Part shown: piece after piece, positions 1 to 8,857 of the stretch
Numbering within the stretch: position 1 is the first letter of the stretch
Layout of the letters: every line of letters begins with the position of its first letter
From: an uncultured Porphyromonadaceae bacterium
GTDB lineage: Bacteria; Bacteroidota; Bacteroidia; Bacteroidales; Muribaculaceae
Length of the DNA stretch: 64,000 nt
NCBI GenBank assembly: GCA_937892215.1
Contig: CALAVE010000041.1
Coordinates: 1 to 64,000 of the forward strand
Reading direction: 5' to 3'
Position numbers and translations under genes: made by a program
The notes under the pieces: model-generated
What the model was told of the DNA's origin: nothing
What the model saw: only the letters and a program-made list of their open reading frames with translations
The model's database searches: none

Positions 1-62
1 AGACACGACTCAACCAACGGCAATTTAATCACACCTTGCAATAATCGCTGAATAGATACATT

Positions 63-1988
63 ATGAAACCGAGAATTTACCTTAAGATTTCGATTCTTGC
101 GCTGCTCGCGATATTTGGCTTCGGCTCACTGAGCGCGCAGATCGTTACTATTGATGGGGTTAATTATCACAGCTCAAGTTCTAAAACTTGCTATGTGACG
201 TATAAAATGACCTCATTTGGCAAACAAGATTCTTATGACATTAAAGGTGAGGTTGTGATTCAGGAGAGCGTTGAATTTAATGGTGAGCCTTATAAGGTGA
301 CCGGTATTGGCCCATCGGCATTCAACGGATGCAAGGGCATTACCAAGGTGACGCTACCGAGCACCATCACAACGATTGGCGAAAGCGCGTTCAGCGGCTG
401 CACCGGTTTGGCCGACATTAATTTGCCCGATGGCATCACGCTGATAGGCAAGAGCGCGTTCAGCGGCTGCGAGCAGTTGAGCGGTGTAACGCTGCCAGCC
501 GGCCTGACCAAGATTGAGGAAGCGGCTTTCCAGAATTGCCGGGGCATTAAGGATCTGACCATACCCAAGTTGGTTGAATCCATAGGCACGCTGGCCTTCA
601 GAGGTTGCCCTATCGAAAAAGTTGAAGTTGACAAGGACAATGAGCACTTTATGGTGCCCGAAGGAAGTAATGTCATTGTCTCGGCCGACGGGAAAAATCT
701 TATTCGCGGCACAAGTGTCTCAAAGATTCCCGCGGGAGTGGAACGCATACAAGCGGGTGCCTTTAGCCAGTGCTATGATTTGAGTTCGGTAGAGTTGCCG
801 GCAAGCCTGAAGTATATTTACTCTTCTGCGTTTGAGGATTGCGGAAAGTTAGAAACAATAACGTTCCCTGCAAGCCTGAGGATGATTTTCCAAGATGCAT
901 TCCAGAACTGCGTGAACCTGAAGAGTTTCACGATTGAAGAAGACCCCAATTTTGACCCTGAAAGTTATGACGCTATTGAATACCCTCTTGGATATCAGCT
1001 CGTCTTTCCACAGCATGCATTCGTCGGATGTAAAAATCTCACCGACATCTACGTTTATGGTGGTGCCCTCAGTGTGATGGCATCAGGCGAGATGTTGGAT
1101 CCCGATTTCCTGACTGAGATAGAGGATGGCACTCGCACGCTTGCCGTTCATGTGCGCAAAGGATATAAGAGTGATTTTGCGCGTAATTCCACATTCCCGC
1201 TTAATTCTAAGTTTGTGGCCGACCTGCCGGGAGGTTTTGACCTTATGGTGGTTGACGGGCGCAAATGGGTATATTACGTAGCCGACTATTCAGTCGAAGG
1301 GGAGCAGGCCGGAGCACACATGTACACCCTGGAGCTGAACGGCACCTCCGAAATTGGCGGCAAGACCTATGCCAACGTCTATCGCTACGGCGAGGATGAA
1401 GTGCTGAACACCGCCACAATGCAGCCGGTGGCCTTCCTCAGAGAAGATGGCAATAAAGTGTATGGACTTAGGAGCGAACTGGCCGACGAAATCCCTGATT
1501 TCTATGGTCAGATTGAAATGTTCCTCGATACCGAAGAGGAAAGAGTCCTGTACGACTTCGAGGAGCGTGTGAATCCAAACTTTAAGTTAGAAGTCACCAA
1601 CGCCAGCTTCACTACGACCGGCGATGGCGTGTGCCGTGAGGTGGCAAAAAACGCTACGGGATACACACTCGTAGAGGGTCTGGGACCTGACTTCAGGGGA
1701 GCAGACCTCTTGGTGCTGTTTTATGCATTGCCCACCGGTAGCAGTTACTCAATATCGGGACTTGTTTCGGTGATGGATAAAACCGACAAGGTAATCTTCA
1801 AGGGCGTGAACTTCGGCTTGAAGCCCAATGCCATAGAGGATGTTACCGGCGACGCGGCAAAGACCGTGGCCGGCGTGCGCTACTTCAACCTGCTGGGTGT
1901 GGAGAGCGCCGAGCCGTTCCAGGGCGTGAACGTGGTGGTCACCACCTACACCGACGGCTCCCGCCAGGCCCGCAAGGTGATAAGATAA
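63..1988 (+). CDS. Secreted BspA-like leucine-rich repeat protein
   Basis: The 641-residue product begins with a signal peptide (hydrophobic residues about 8-25, cleavage after SAQ). Residues about 75-340 hold tandem LRR_5 (BspA/Treponema pallidum type) repeats of about 23 residues with the pattern I-xx-F-xxC-xxL-xx-I/V-xLPxxL. The remainder is not recognised. The C-terminus (about 610-641, GVRYFNLLG followed by a beta-rich stretch ending RKVIR) resembles the short C-terminal domain of many secreted Bacteroidales proteins, possibly a type IX sorting signal; this is inference. BspA-like proteins are known for adhesion, but the target here is unknown. No clear -7 box was seen in the 62 bases upstream. 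The gene is monocistronic, convergent with cdd. Confidence 0.85.
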   Translation: MKPRIYLKISILALLAIFGFGSLSAQIVTIDGVNYHSSSSKTCYVTYKMTSFGKQDSYDIKGEVVIQESVEFNGEPYKVTGIGPSAFNGCKGITKVTLPSTITTIGESAFSGCTGLADINLPDGITLIGKSAFSGCEQLSGVTLPAGLTKIEEAAFQNCRGIKDLTIPKLVESIGTLAFRGCPIEKVEVDKDNEHFMVPEGSNVIVSADGKNLIRGTSVSKIPAGVERIQAGAFSQCYDLSSVELPASLKYIYSSAFEDCGKLETITFPASLRMIFQDAFQNCVNLKSFTIEEDPNFDPESYDAIEYPLGYQLVFPQHAFVGCKNLTDIYVYGGALSVMASGEMLDPDFLTEIEDGTRTLAVHVRKGYKSDFARNSTFPLNSKFVADLPGGFDLMVVDGRKWVYYVADYSVEGEQAGAHMYTLELNGTSEIGGKTYANVYRYGEDEVLNTATMQPVAFLREDGNKVYGLRSELADEIPDFYGQIEMFLDTEEERVLYDFEERVNPNFKLEVTNASFTTTGDGVCREVAKNATGYTLVEGLGPDFRGADLLVLFYALPTGSSYSISGLVSVMDKTDKVIFKGVNFGLKPNAIEDVTGDAAKTVAGVRYFNLLGVESAEPFQGVNVVVTTYTDGSRQARKVIR

Positions 1989-2194
1989 ATCGGGGCTTTC
2001 GGCTCGTTTAAGCCGATTCGGTCAGTAATAGACATTCTAAAACCGCCTTTTGTCGGCCTAATGACCGATTCGGGTTTAAGGCAGTGGTGGCGTGCAGGCT
2101 GAAGGGGCTGCGCGCCACCTCTTGTTCGGCAATGCCAGGACTATCAGCAAGTAACCGCCAGCCGATGGCCTGCTCTCCTAACGTGACAATGCAA

Positions 2195-2236
2195 CAGACA
2201 GGCGCTCATACCCTTCGGGGCATCGGCACCTGTCTG
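2195..2236. terminator. Hairpin between convergent LRR gene and cdd
   Basis: A perfect 8-bp stem, CAGACAGG at 2195-2202 with CCTGTCTG at 2229-2236, lies in the 278-bp gap (1989-2266) between two convergent genes. There is no strong T-run on either side, so a bidirectional terminator role rests on position. A weaker inverted repeat, CCGATTCGGTCA at 2013-2024 against 2062-2073 with one central mismatch, lies in the same gap. Nothing else was recognised there. Confidence 0.4.
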
Positions 2237-2266
2237 CTATCTTATTTCGTTGTGTCTTGGACTGTG

Positions 2267-2734
2267 TCAGAACTCGGTGAAGGTCAGCGGCAGAAGAGCA
2301 GCCACGCTCTCCACACGATACACCTTTTCGCGCCCCACGAGGAACACCTCAATGGGGTGACCTGCGGTCTTCTCAAATTCCACCAGCGCCTGACGGCACA
2401 CTCCGCACGGGGCGGCGGGATCCTCAACGAAATCTCCGTCGGTGAATGCGGCAATGCCTATTTTCTTTATCCCCACACCGGGATAGTTGGCCCCCGCGTT
2501 ATAGCAGGCACTACGCTCGGCGCAGATTCCGGCAAAGGCGGCGTTTTCCTGATTCGCGCCCTTAATCCACACCCCATTGTCGAGTAGCAGCGACGCTCCC
2601 ACGCAGAAGTGGCTATAAGGTGAATACGAACTTTTCGTGGCCTCTCGGGCGAGTTCCACTAAATTTTTATCCTCGGGTTTTAGCTCATTGTAAGAGTAAA
2701 CCGTTATCTTTGTAGTGATATTCTTTTCTGTCAT
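2267..2734 (-). CDS. cdd: Cytidine deaminase
   Basis: A 155-residue cytoplasmic enzyme of pyrimidine salvage that deaminates cytidine/deoxycytidine to uridine/deoxyuridine. The zinc site is complete: CAE at 71-73 (Cys ligand plus catalytic Glu) and PCGVC at 109-113 (two Cys ligands). Length fits the small homotetrameric family. The gene is divergent from the glucosaminidase gene, and a -7 box for it lies at 2770-2777 on the minus strand. Confidence 0.95.
   Translation of the reverse strand: MTEKNITTKITVYSYNELKPEDKNLVELAREATKSSYSPYSHFCVGASLLLDNGVWIKGANQENAAFAGICAERSACYNAGANYPGVGIKKIGIAAFTDGDFVEDPAAPCGVCRQALVEFEKTAGHPIEVFLVGREKVYRVESVAALLPLTFTEF
2705..2712 (+). promoter_or_regulatory. -7 box TATCTTTG for the glucosaminidase gene
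   Basis: It matches the Bacteroidetes -7 consensus TAnnTTTG and lies inside the first codons of cdd on the opposite strand, 64 bases before the ATG at 2777. No convincing -33 TTTG was found. Confidence 0.5.
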
Positions 2735-2769
2735 AATAAAATGATAACTGTGAAGATTAATTAGTCTTG

Positions 2770-2777
2770 CAAATATA
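2770..2777 (-). promoter_or_regulatory. -7 box TATATTTG for cdd
   Basis: On the minus strand the sequence reads TATATTTG, 35 bases before the cdd start. Its last base is the A of the ATG of the divergent gene at 2777, so the two transcription units overlap. Confidence 0.55.
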
Positions 2778-3748
2778 TGGATAATTTTTTAATTTTCAAT
2801 GCAAAATTTGCAATTTGCGCCGCTTTTTTGCTTTTTTTAGGCTTATCAGCGCCTGCTCAGAAACTTTCGGCCAGTTACTTGAGTTACATCGACCGCTACA
2901 AGGACCTCGCCGTGAGACACCAGCAGGAGTTCGGCATTCCGGCAAGCATCACTCTGGCGCAGGGCCTGCTCGAGAGCCGCGCCGGGCGCAGTTATTTGGC
3001 TCAGCGTGGCAACAACCACTTCGGCATCAAGTGTCACAGTAACTGGCAGGGGCAGAGCGTGCAGTTCGACGACACGCTGCGCCACATCTGCTACCGCCAG
3101 TATGCGAGTGCTGAAGACTCGTTCCTGGACCATGCCAAGTTTCTTAAGGGCAAGCGATACGGCAAACTATATTCGCTCAAGGTCTCGGACTACAAAGGCT
3201 GGGCTCAGGGGCTGAAAGACTGCGGTTATGCCGAGGACCCGGCTTATCCACAGAAACTTGTCGCGCTCATCGAGCAGTACGACCTGAACCGTTTCGCTTC
3301 CGACCAGCCGGTGGTTGCCAAGCGCGAGGAATTGAAGCCCGACGAGAACATAGGCCACAATACCACAGTGGCCGAAAGTCCGGAACGCACCATTCTGCGC
3401 TCGGTGGACAAAATACACAGTATTCACCGCAAGTGGAAACTCCATTACGTCAAAGCAGCCGCGGGCGACACGTTCCAGTCAATCGCCTCAGAATTCGATA
3501 TTGAACTCAGCGACCTGCTAGACTTCAACGACGCCGCCACCGACCGAGAAATCCCGGAGGGCTCTCTCATTTTCCTGGAAAAGAAACTCCTGCAGTGCCC
3601 CAGCAAGAAGTGGCACAAGGTGCGCAGTGGCGAAACCACTTGGGACATAGCGCAGAAGAACGGCATCAGGCTGCGCTCTCTGCTACGTCTGAACCACATT
3701 GCCGCTGATTCCATCCCAGAGCCCGGCTCAAAACTTGCGCTCCATTAA
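2777..3748 (+). CDS. Exported glucosaminidase-domain peptidoglycan hydrolase with two LysM domains
   Basis: 323 residues. A signal peptide spans about 1-28 (ends APAQ). A glucosaminidase domain (about 33-175) carries the catalytic Glu in LLESRAG (Glu66) and the family pattern GNNHFGIKC. After a linker come two C-terminal LysM peptidoglycan-binding domains, about 222-268 and 278-322. The family cleaves N-acetylglucosaminyl bonds in peptidoglycan (FlgJ/LytG-like). It probably acts in the periplasm on septal or old wall. The start at 2777 gives a complete signal peptide. Confidence 0.9.
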   Translation: MDNFLIFNAKFAICAAFLLFLGLSAPAQKLSASYLSYIDRYKDLAVRHQQEFGIPASITLAQGLLESRAGRSYLAQRGNNHFGIKCHSNWQGQSVQFDDTLRHICYRQYASAEDSFLDHAKFLKGKRYGKLYSLKVSDYKGWAQGLKDCGYAEDPAYPQKLVALIEQYDLNRFASDQPVVAKREELKPDENIGHNTTVAESPERTILRSVDKIHSIHRKWKLHYVKAAAGDTFQSIASEFDIELSDLLDFNDAATDREIPEGSLIFLEKKLLQCPSKKWHKVRSGETTWDIAQKNGIRLRSLLRLNHIAADSIPEPGSKLALH

Positions 3749-3816
3749 TTCCGCGGCAATCAGCCGCCGGATAATGGTTTAAGACTCTGAAAGTGGTCGT
3801 AAAACAAAAAAATTAC

Positions 3817-3824
3817 TAATTTTG
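3817..3824 (+). promoter_or_regulatory. -7 box TAATTTTG for the SDR gene
   Basis: It matches TAnnTTTG and is followed by GCAC, about 50 bases before the ATG at 3875. No clear -33 element. Confidence 0.5.
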
Positions 3825-3874
3825 CACAAGCAAGAAAATTTATCTAATTATCAAATAACTAAGTTTCTAACAAC

Positions 3875-4648
3875 ATGAACAATTATTTCAATCTCAAAGG
3901 GCAGGTGGCTCTGGTGACAGGGTGTTCCACCGGTCTGGGCGTGCAGATGGCACGCGCGCTGGCAAGTGCCGGATGTAATATCGTTCCCATTGCCCGCCGA
4001 CTCGAGAAACTTCAGGAAGTGGCCGCTATGCTTCACAATGATTTTGGCGTGGAAGCCTATCCCATCAGGTGCGACATCACCTCCACTGAAATGGTGGAAG
4101 CCATGGTTGACGAGGCACTCGCGCACTTCGGCCGCATCGATATCGTTATCAATAACGCCGGAACAGGTGCCGTGGCTCCGGCCGAGGACATCACCGACGA
4201 CCAGTTTATGGGCGAAATGCAAATCGACCTATTCGGCTCGTTCCGCGTGGCAAGGGCCGTGGCCAAGAAAGCCATGATTCCGGCCGGTTACGGACGCGTT
4301 ATCAACATCGCATCCATGTACGGCCTGGTGGGTAACAAGATTGCCCCGGCTTCGCCCTACCATGCAGCAAAGGGTGGCGTGGTGAACCTCACACGCGCGC
4401 TCGCAGCCGAATGGGGCAAGCACGGCATCACCGTGAACTCCATCTGCCCCGGATACTTCGAGACACCGCTCACAGTAGATACGCTCAATAGCGAGTATTT
4501 CCAGAACTACGCACACACCGTAATTCCTCTGGAGCGCTACGGAAAGGAAGGCGAACTCGACACAGCCGCTCTCTTCCTGGCCTCTCCGGCATCAACCTAC
4601 GTTACGGGCGTGGCTCTACCCATCGACGGTGGCTACACCGCCGTATAA
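3875..4648 (+). CDS. Short-chain dehydrogenase/reductase
   Basis: A 257-residue classical SDR. The N-terminal Rossmann nucleotide site is TGCSTGLG (15-22), the NNAG motif follows, and the catalytic Tyr162-xxx-Lys166 sits in PYHAAKGG with a preceding Ser in IASMYG. The C-terminal GVALPIDGG is typical of the 3-oxoacyl-ACP reductase/gluconate 5-dehydrogenase group. Arg at the end of beta-2 (ARR) suggests NADP(H), by analogy only. Substrate cannot be read from the sequence; close Bacteroidales homologues are often labelled gluconate 5-dehydrogenase. The gene is monocistronic and convergent with the response regulator gene. Confidence 0.88.
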   Translation: MNNYFNLKGQVALVTGCSTGLGVQMARALASAGCNIVPIARRLEKLQEVAAMLHNDFGVEAYPIRCDITSTEMVEAMVDEALAHFGRIDIVINNAGTGAVAPAEDITDDQFMGEMQIDLFGSFRVARAVAKKAMIPAGYGRVINIASMYGLVGNKIAPASPYHAAKGGVVNLTRALAAEWGKHGITVNSICPGYFETPLTVDTLNSEYFQNYAHTVIPLERYGKEGELDTAALFLASPASTYVTGVALPIDGGYTAV

Positions 4649-4726
4649 ACCCCGAAACACAACGCATTGCCGCAGGCATCAGCAACACAGGGCTGACGTC
4701 GGCGGCAACCGTTTCTGTCTCGCCGC

Positions 4727-5452
4727 TTATTTCTGGTTGACAAAGGCCGAGAACGCCGGCTTGTAAGAGTCCCCTACCGGAATATAGACGTCTCCGAACA
4801 CTATGCGGTTGCGGTCTATCTCGCGTATCTTGTCCTTGGCCACAATGAACGAGCGATGAACCCTTATGAAACGCGACGCGGGAAGTATCGACTCCATTGC
4901 CTTCATACTCATAAGCGACAGCACAGGCCTCTCGCTTTCGGTAGTGTAGATTTTCACGTAGTCTTTCAGACCTTCCACATACTGAATCTTGCTGAAATCT
5001 ATCTGTAGCACCTTGTGGTCGCTTTTCACGAACATGGAGCGTGCATCCTCGGCCACGGCATCACCGGCCTTTGCATTGGAGTCAATAAGGGAGAACCACT
5101 GCTGTGCCTTGTTGGCCGCTTCCAGAAACTGACTGAACGAAATGGGTTTCAGCAGGTAGTCGAGGGCATTGACGCGAAATCCGTCGAGCGCATACTTCCC
5201 GAATGCTGTGGTGAACACTATGCGTGTGCGCTCAGGCAACATTCGCGCAAATTCCAGTCCATTCAGGTGAGGCATCTGAATATCCAGGAAAATCAGGTCC
5301 ACCGGATTCTCCATAATACCATCCATCGCTTCCACGGCATTGCTGTATTCGCCCGCCGGTTCTATGAAATTCACCCGCTTGGCGTAACTCAATAACAGCG
5401 ACAGTGCCAGCGGCTCGTCATCCACAAAGGCGCATTTGATTTTTGTAGCCAT
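4727..5452 (-). CDS. LytTR-family response regulator
   Basis: 241 residues. The receiver domain (about 5-120) has acidic DDE at 11-13, phosphoacceptor Asp57 in FLDIQMP, and Lys in LLKPI. A LytTR DNA-binding domain fills about 135-238 (FIRVHRSFIVAKDKI). It is the transcription-factor partner of the histidine kinase encoded 24 bases upstream. The target regulon is unknown; LytTR systems in this phylum often control envelope or motility genes. Confidence 0.93.
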   Translation of the reverse strand: MATKIKCAFVDDEPLALSLLLSYAKRVNFIEPAGEYSNAVEAMDGIMENPVDLIFLDIQMPHLNGLEFARMLPERTRIVFTTAFGKYALDGFRVNALDYLLKPISFSQFLEAANKAQQWFSLIDSNAKAGDAVAEDARSMFVKSDHKVLQIDFSKIQYVEGLKDYVKIYTTESERPVLSLMSMKAMESILPASRFIRVHRSFIVAKDKIREIDRNRIVFGDVYIPVGDSYKPAFSAFVNQK

Positions 5453-5476
5453 AATCTTGGTGATCTAAGGTTAATA

Positions 5477-6523
5477 TTATATTTCAATTCTTATTGTTGA
5501 ACGATACGTTTTGCCATCGGCACTCACGCCACGGTCCCATGTGTGCTTGCCGGGATAAAGCAGGCTCAGCCTCCGGCCCACTTGCTCCAGCCCTATCCCC
5601 GAGCCGCTTTTGTCGGTCTGCGACTTGGGAAAGTTGGAGTTTTCTATGTCGCACACTACCGTGCCGTTGTCATTGTAGAGGCTGACTGAGATAAAACTGG
5701 CTTCAGTAGGCGACACTCCGTGCTTGAAGGCATTCTCCACCAGCGATATGAACAGCACCGGTGCAATGGGCGTGCAGTCGTCCTCATCCACGTTGATATT
5801 GGTGGTCACCGTCACGTTGTTAGAGCAGCGGATGCGCATCAGGTCAATGTAGTCGCTCACAAATTCCGCTTCCTTGTGCAGCGGCACGGTACCCTCCTGG
5901 TCTTCGTAGAGCATGTGCCGCAGTAGTCGGCTCAGTTCTTCCACCACTTTCTGCGCCTTATCACCGTCTATCGCTATCAGGGAATAGATATTGTTTAGCG
6001 TGTTGAGCAGGAAATGCGGATTGAGTTGGTTACGCAGGTTCAGGAGCTCGGCCTCGGTCTTGGCCTGTTCGGCTTCTTTGCGGCGACGCTCCATGTTCTG
6101 CCACCGCTGACCTATACGCAAGGCCACGCTAAGCGAGACTATCAGCACCTCCATGAGCGAAGCGTGGAAATACATTGGTATCCGTGAGTGATTCATGGGC
6201 GGGCGCTTGTTGTTCATAAGGTCGAAAAGCTGAGTGAACGTCTGCCACCACACGGAGTTTATGGCTACCGCCACCAGCACCAGCAACATATTCACAAAGA
6301 TGAAACGTTGAACCTTGTTGCGGTCGTTGCTCAGCAGAAAATCGGGCACAAGCCACAGATAGTTCACGTAGAACACAATCATGTAACTGAGCGGACCGCC
6401 CAGAGTGCGCAAGAATCGTGGTAAAGCGAATTGATGCCCGTCACCTTGCCCGAAAAAGAAAAGCGGGAAACAGATGATTATGCCCCAGCACAGAAGATGT
6501 ATTAAAAATTCTCTTTGTTTCAT
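5477..6523 (-). CDS. LytS-type sensor histidine kinase (His_kinase family)
   Basis: 348 residues. Four hydrophobic segments in the first 140 residues form a membrane sensor with no recognisable extracellular domain. A short coiled coil (about 140-160) leads to the His_kinase domain with phosphoacceptor His170 in QLNPHFLLN. The C-terminal ATPase has an N-box (SLVENAFKHG) and a G-box (GSGIGLEQVGRRL). It phosphorylates the adjacent LytTR regulator. It lies 33 bases after the pseudouridine synthase gene with no -7 box between, so the three may be cotranscribed. Confidence 0.93.
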   Translation of the reverse strand: MKQREFLIHLLCWGIIICFPLFFFGQGDGHQFALPRFLRTLGGPLSYMIVFYVNYLWLVPDFLLSNDRNKVQRFIFVNMLLVLVAVAINSVWWQTFTQLFDLMNNKRPPMNHSRIPMYFHASLMEVLIVSLSVALRIGQRWQNMERRRKEAEQAKTEAELLNLRNQLNPHFLLNTLNNIYSLIAIDGDKAQKVVEELSRLLRHMLYEDQEGTVPLHKEAEFVSDYIDLMRIRCSNNVTVTTNINVDEDDCTPIAPVLFISLVENAFKHGVSPTEASFISVSLYNDNGTVVCDIENSNFPKSQTDKSGSGIGLEQVGRRLSLLYPGKHTWDRGVSADGKTYRSTIRIEI

Positions 6524-6556
6524 GGAAAAGATAAGGTTGGATTTTATTATTCTGTG

Positions 6557-7480
6557 TTACAAGTTCAGTTGAGTTATGAACGAGTCGGGTGCGGGCGACG
6601 TGAACTTCAGTTCTGCATCGGTCACCGGATGCTTTATGGTAAGTGATGTGGCATGAAGCGCCAGCCGGTGAATGCCGTTGGGCCGTGCCCCATACTTTCG
6701 GTCGCCGCTCACCGGATGCCCCAGCGATTTCATTGCCACGCGAATCTGGTTCTTCCTACCGGTCTTCATCACTATCCGCACCCTGGAGAACCGCCGGCCG
6801 CGCTCCAGCACGGTGTATTCTGTAACAGCCAGTTTTCCCTGTGTCTTGTCCTCTGTTTCAACCATTTCGTAATTGGCGTCATCGTCCTTGAGATACTGCC
6901 GCACCACTCCACGGTCGTCTTCCATCACGCCTTCCACGATGCCCTCATAGAAGCGCTCGGTCACCAGCGTGCCCCATTCCTTGAGCAGGCGGTCGCGGGC
7001 ACGGGTGGAACGCGCCAGCACCATCAGCCCCGAGGTGTCGCGGTCCAGACGATGCACCACATACACGTGCGCGCGCTCGTTACGCCTCTGCACATACTTG
7101 CGCATTATCCCATACACGGTCTCGGCCTTCTCTTTCTCGGTGCCGGTTGAGAGCAGTCCGTAGGCCTTGTCCACCACCAGCAGGTCGTTGTCTTCATAAA
7201 GTAGTTTCACTTTAGGGTGTGAGAACACTTCAAACGAACGGTCAAAGTTCACCTCCAGCAAATCGCCGGCGCTGACCGGACGGTCGAACTGTGATGAGGG
7301 GCTACCGTTCACGGCGAACTGATTGTGCCGCAGCATCGACTTGAGTTTGGTGGGCTTGTGGTCGCGTAGCACTTGAGCCACGGCGGCAAGCAATGTGCCG
7401 TCGGCCTCAATAGTGAAACGCGCTATGTTGTCGCGGTGACGGGCCACATGTATGTGATTTGATGGTTGTCGCATTGTCAT
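6557..7480 (-). CDS. RluA-family RNA pseudouridine synthase
   Basis: 307 residues. An N-terminal S4-like RNA-binding segment (about 25-80) precedes the RluA catalytic domain with HRLDRDTSG at 143-151; Asp146 is the expected nucleophile. It isomerises uridine to pseudouridine in rRNA or tRNA. Which site (RluC/RluD-like or other) cannot be decided from sequence alone. A -7 box lies about 40 bases upstream. Confidence 0.9.
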   Translation of the reverse strand: MTMRQPSNHIHVARHRDNIARFTIEADGTLLAAVAQVLRDHKPTKLKSMLRHNQFAVNGSPSSQFDRPVSAGDLLEVNFDRSFEVFSHPKVKLLYEDNDLLVVDKAYGLLSTGTEKEKAETVYGIMRKYVQRRNERAHVYVVHRLDRDTSGLMVLARSTRARDRLLKEWGTLVTERFYEGIVEGVMEDDRGVVRQYLKDDDANYEMVETEDKTQGKLAVTEYTVLERGRRFSRVRIVMKTGRKNQIRVAMKSLGHPVSGDRKYGARPNGIHRLALHATSLTIKHPVTDAELKFTSPAPDSFITQLNL

Positions 7481-7518
7481 TTAAATGTTATGAACCGCTT
7501 CTAAGTGCTATCTTTTCG

Positions 7519-7526
7519 CAAAATTA
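7519..7526 (-). promoter_or_regulatory. -7 box TAATTTTG for the pseudouridine synthase gene
   Basis: Minus-strand match to TAnnTTTG, 38 bases before the start at 7480, in the 135-bp divergent region shared with aroA. Confidence 0.45.
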
Positions 7527-7570
7527 CACATAATTCCGAACATAAGCCCCTGCACAAGTGAAAAAATTAT

Positions 7571-7578
7571 TATCTTTG
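7571..7578 (+). promoter_or_regulatory. -7 box TATCTTTG for aroA
   Basis: Plus-strand match to TAnnTTTG, 37 bases before the aroA ATG at 7616. No -33 TTTG seen at the usual spacing. Confidence 0.55.
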
Positions 7579-7615
7579 TTGGAAATATAGCCGCAACACT
7601 TAAAATCTCGCACAG

Positions 7616-8857
7616 ATGGATTTACGCATAAGCAGAAATGGGAACATTGATTACGATGTGATGCTGCCCGGCTCCAAGAGCCTGAGCAACAGAGCACTGC
7701 TCATTATGGCCCTGTGCGGCAACACCGGCATCACCGGGCTGGCCATGTGCGACGACACCGATGTCATGACGCGGGCTCTGGGTAGCGACGCGCGAGAGAT
7801 TAACGTAGGAGCCGCCGGGACTGCTATGCGCTTTCTCACAGCATACTATGCGGCTCAGCCGGGGAGCACCGTGGTCATCGACGGGTCGGAACGGATGCGT
7901 TGCCGCCCCGTGGCAGTCCTTGCGGACGCACTTCGCGAACTCGGCGCGCGAATTGAGTACCTTGGGAACGAAGGATTTCCGCCGCTGCGCATTACCGGCA
8001 CTCAGCTCACACCCAAGCACTTGCGACTTCGCGGAGACGTAAGTTCGCAATACATCTCGGCTCTTATGATGATTGCGCCGCAAATCGGCGGACTGCAGAT
8101 TGAACTGACCGGCAACGTGGTGTCGCGCCCTTACATCGACATGACTGCGTCGCTGATGAATGAGATGTGCGCTGATGTAACCGTCAGCGGCAACGTGATT
8201 ACAATAGACGATGCGCCCTATCACTGGCACCACTACAACGTGGAAGCCGACTGGAGCGCCGCTTCCTACTGGTTTGGCATCAAGGCTCTTATGCCGCAAG
8301 CGAATTTAAGGCTTCACGGGCTGAGTGCGGTGAGTATTCAGGGCGATAGCCGGCTGCTCACCACCATGCCCGGGCTGGGGGTGAAAGGCGAGTTTATGGC
8401 CGGCGTTCTGCACCTGCACAACTGCCCGCTGTGCTCTTGCTCATCGTTCATCGATGTCACCGCCACACCCGACCTGGCTCAGACGCTGGCGGTAACCATG
8501 TGCCTGCTTGAGCGGCCGTTCCGCATGACCGGCCTCAGCACCCTGCGCATCAAGGAGACCGACCGCATCGAGGCTCTGCGCGCCGAATTGCTGAAACTCG
8601 GCTACGTCATTGAGGTGGAAGGTGATGAGGCTATAGGGTGGCACGGCCGGAAAACGTTACCGCAAGCCGTCCCTGAAATCCACACTTATAACGACCACCG
8701 AATGGCCATGTCATTCGCCCTGGCCGCCATCAGGCATCCGGGCCTCATTATCCGCGATGCGCAGGTTGTTGCCAAGTCATACCCGCAGTTCTGGCAACAC
8801 ATGGCCGAGGCGGGATTCAACGTAGAAACAATCAACGAAAACCAGCCAAAATTATGA
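7616..8857 (+). CDS. aroA: 3-phosphoshikimate 1-carboxyvinyltransferase (EPSP synthase)
   Basis: A 413-residue enzyme of the shikimate pathway that transfers enolpyruvyl from PEP to shikimate-3-phosphate. Motifs seen: GSKSLSNRALL (about 19-29, substrate-binding Lys/Ser), GTAMRFLTA (PEP loop), SSQYISALMM, IKETDRIEAL and NDHRMAMSFA. It is shorter than the roughly 430 residues of the enterobacterial enzyme, as is common in Bacteroidetes. The stop overlaps the next start (ATGA at 8854-8857), implying translational coupling. aroK lies elsewhere in this window (44438-44983). Confidence 0.96.
   Translation: MDLRISRNGNIDYDVMLPGSKSLSNRALLIMALCGNTGITGLAMCDDTDVMTRALGSDAREINVGAAGTAMRFLTAYYAAQPGSTVVIDGSERMRCRPVAVLADALRELGARIEYLGNEGFPPLRITGTQLTPKHLRLRGDVSSQYISALMMIAPQIGGLQIELTGNVVSRPYIDMTASLMNEMCADVTVSGNVITIDDAPYHWHHYNVEADWSAASYWFGIKALMPQANLRLHGLSAVSIQGDSRLLTTMPGLGVKGEFMAGVLHLHNCPLCSCSSFIDVTATPDLAQTLAVTMCLLERPFRMTGLSTLRIKETDRIEALRAELLKLGYVIEVEGDEAIGWHGRKTLPQAVPEIHTYNDHRMAMSFALAAIRHPGLIIRDAQVVAKSYPQFWQHMAEAGFNVETINENQPKL

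Noticed and set aside
300..560. Repetitive stretch in the first gene considered as a DNA repeat array
   Set aside because: The periodicity of about 69 bases reflects the 23-residue leucine-rich repeats of the protein.
2084..2587. Plus-strand frame of 167 codons covering the cdd downstream region
   Set aside because: More than half is antisense to cdd, which has an intact zinc site; no family resemblance.
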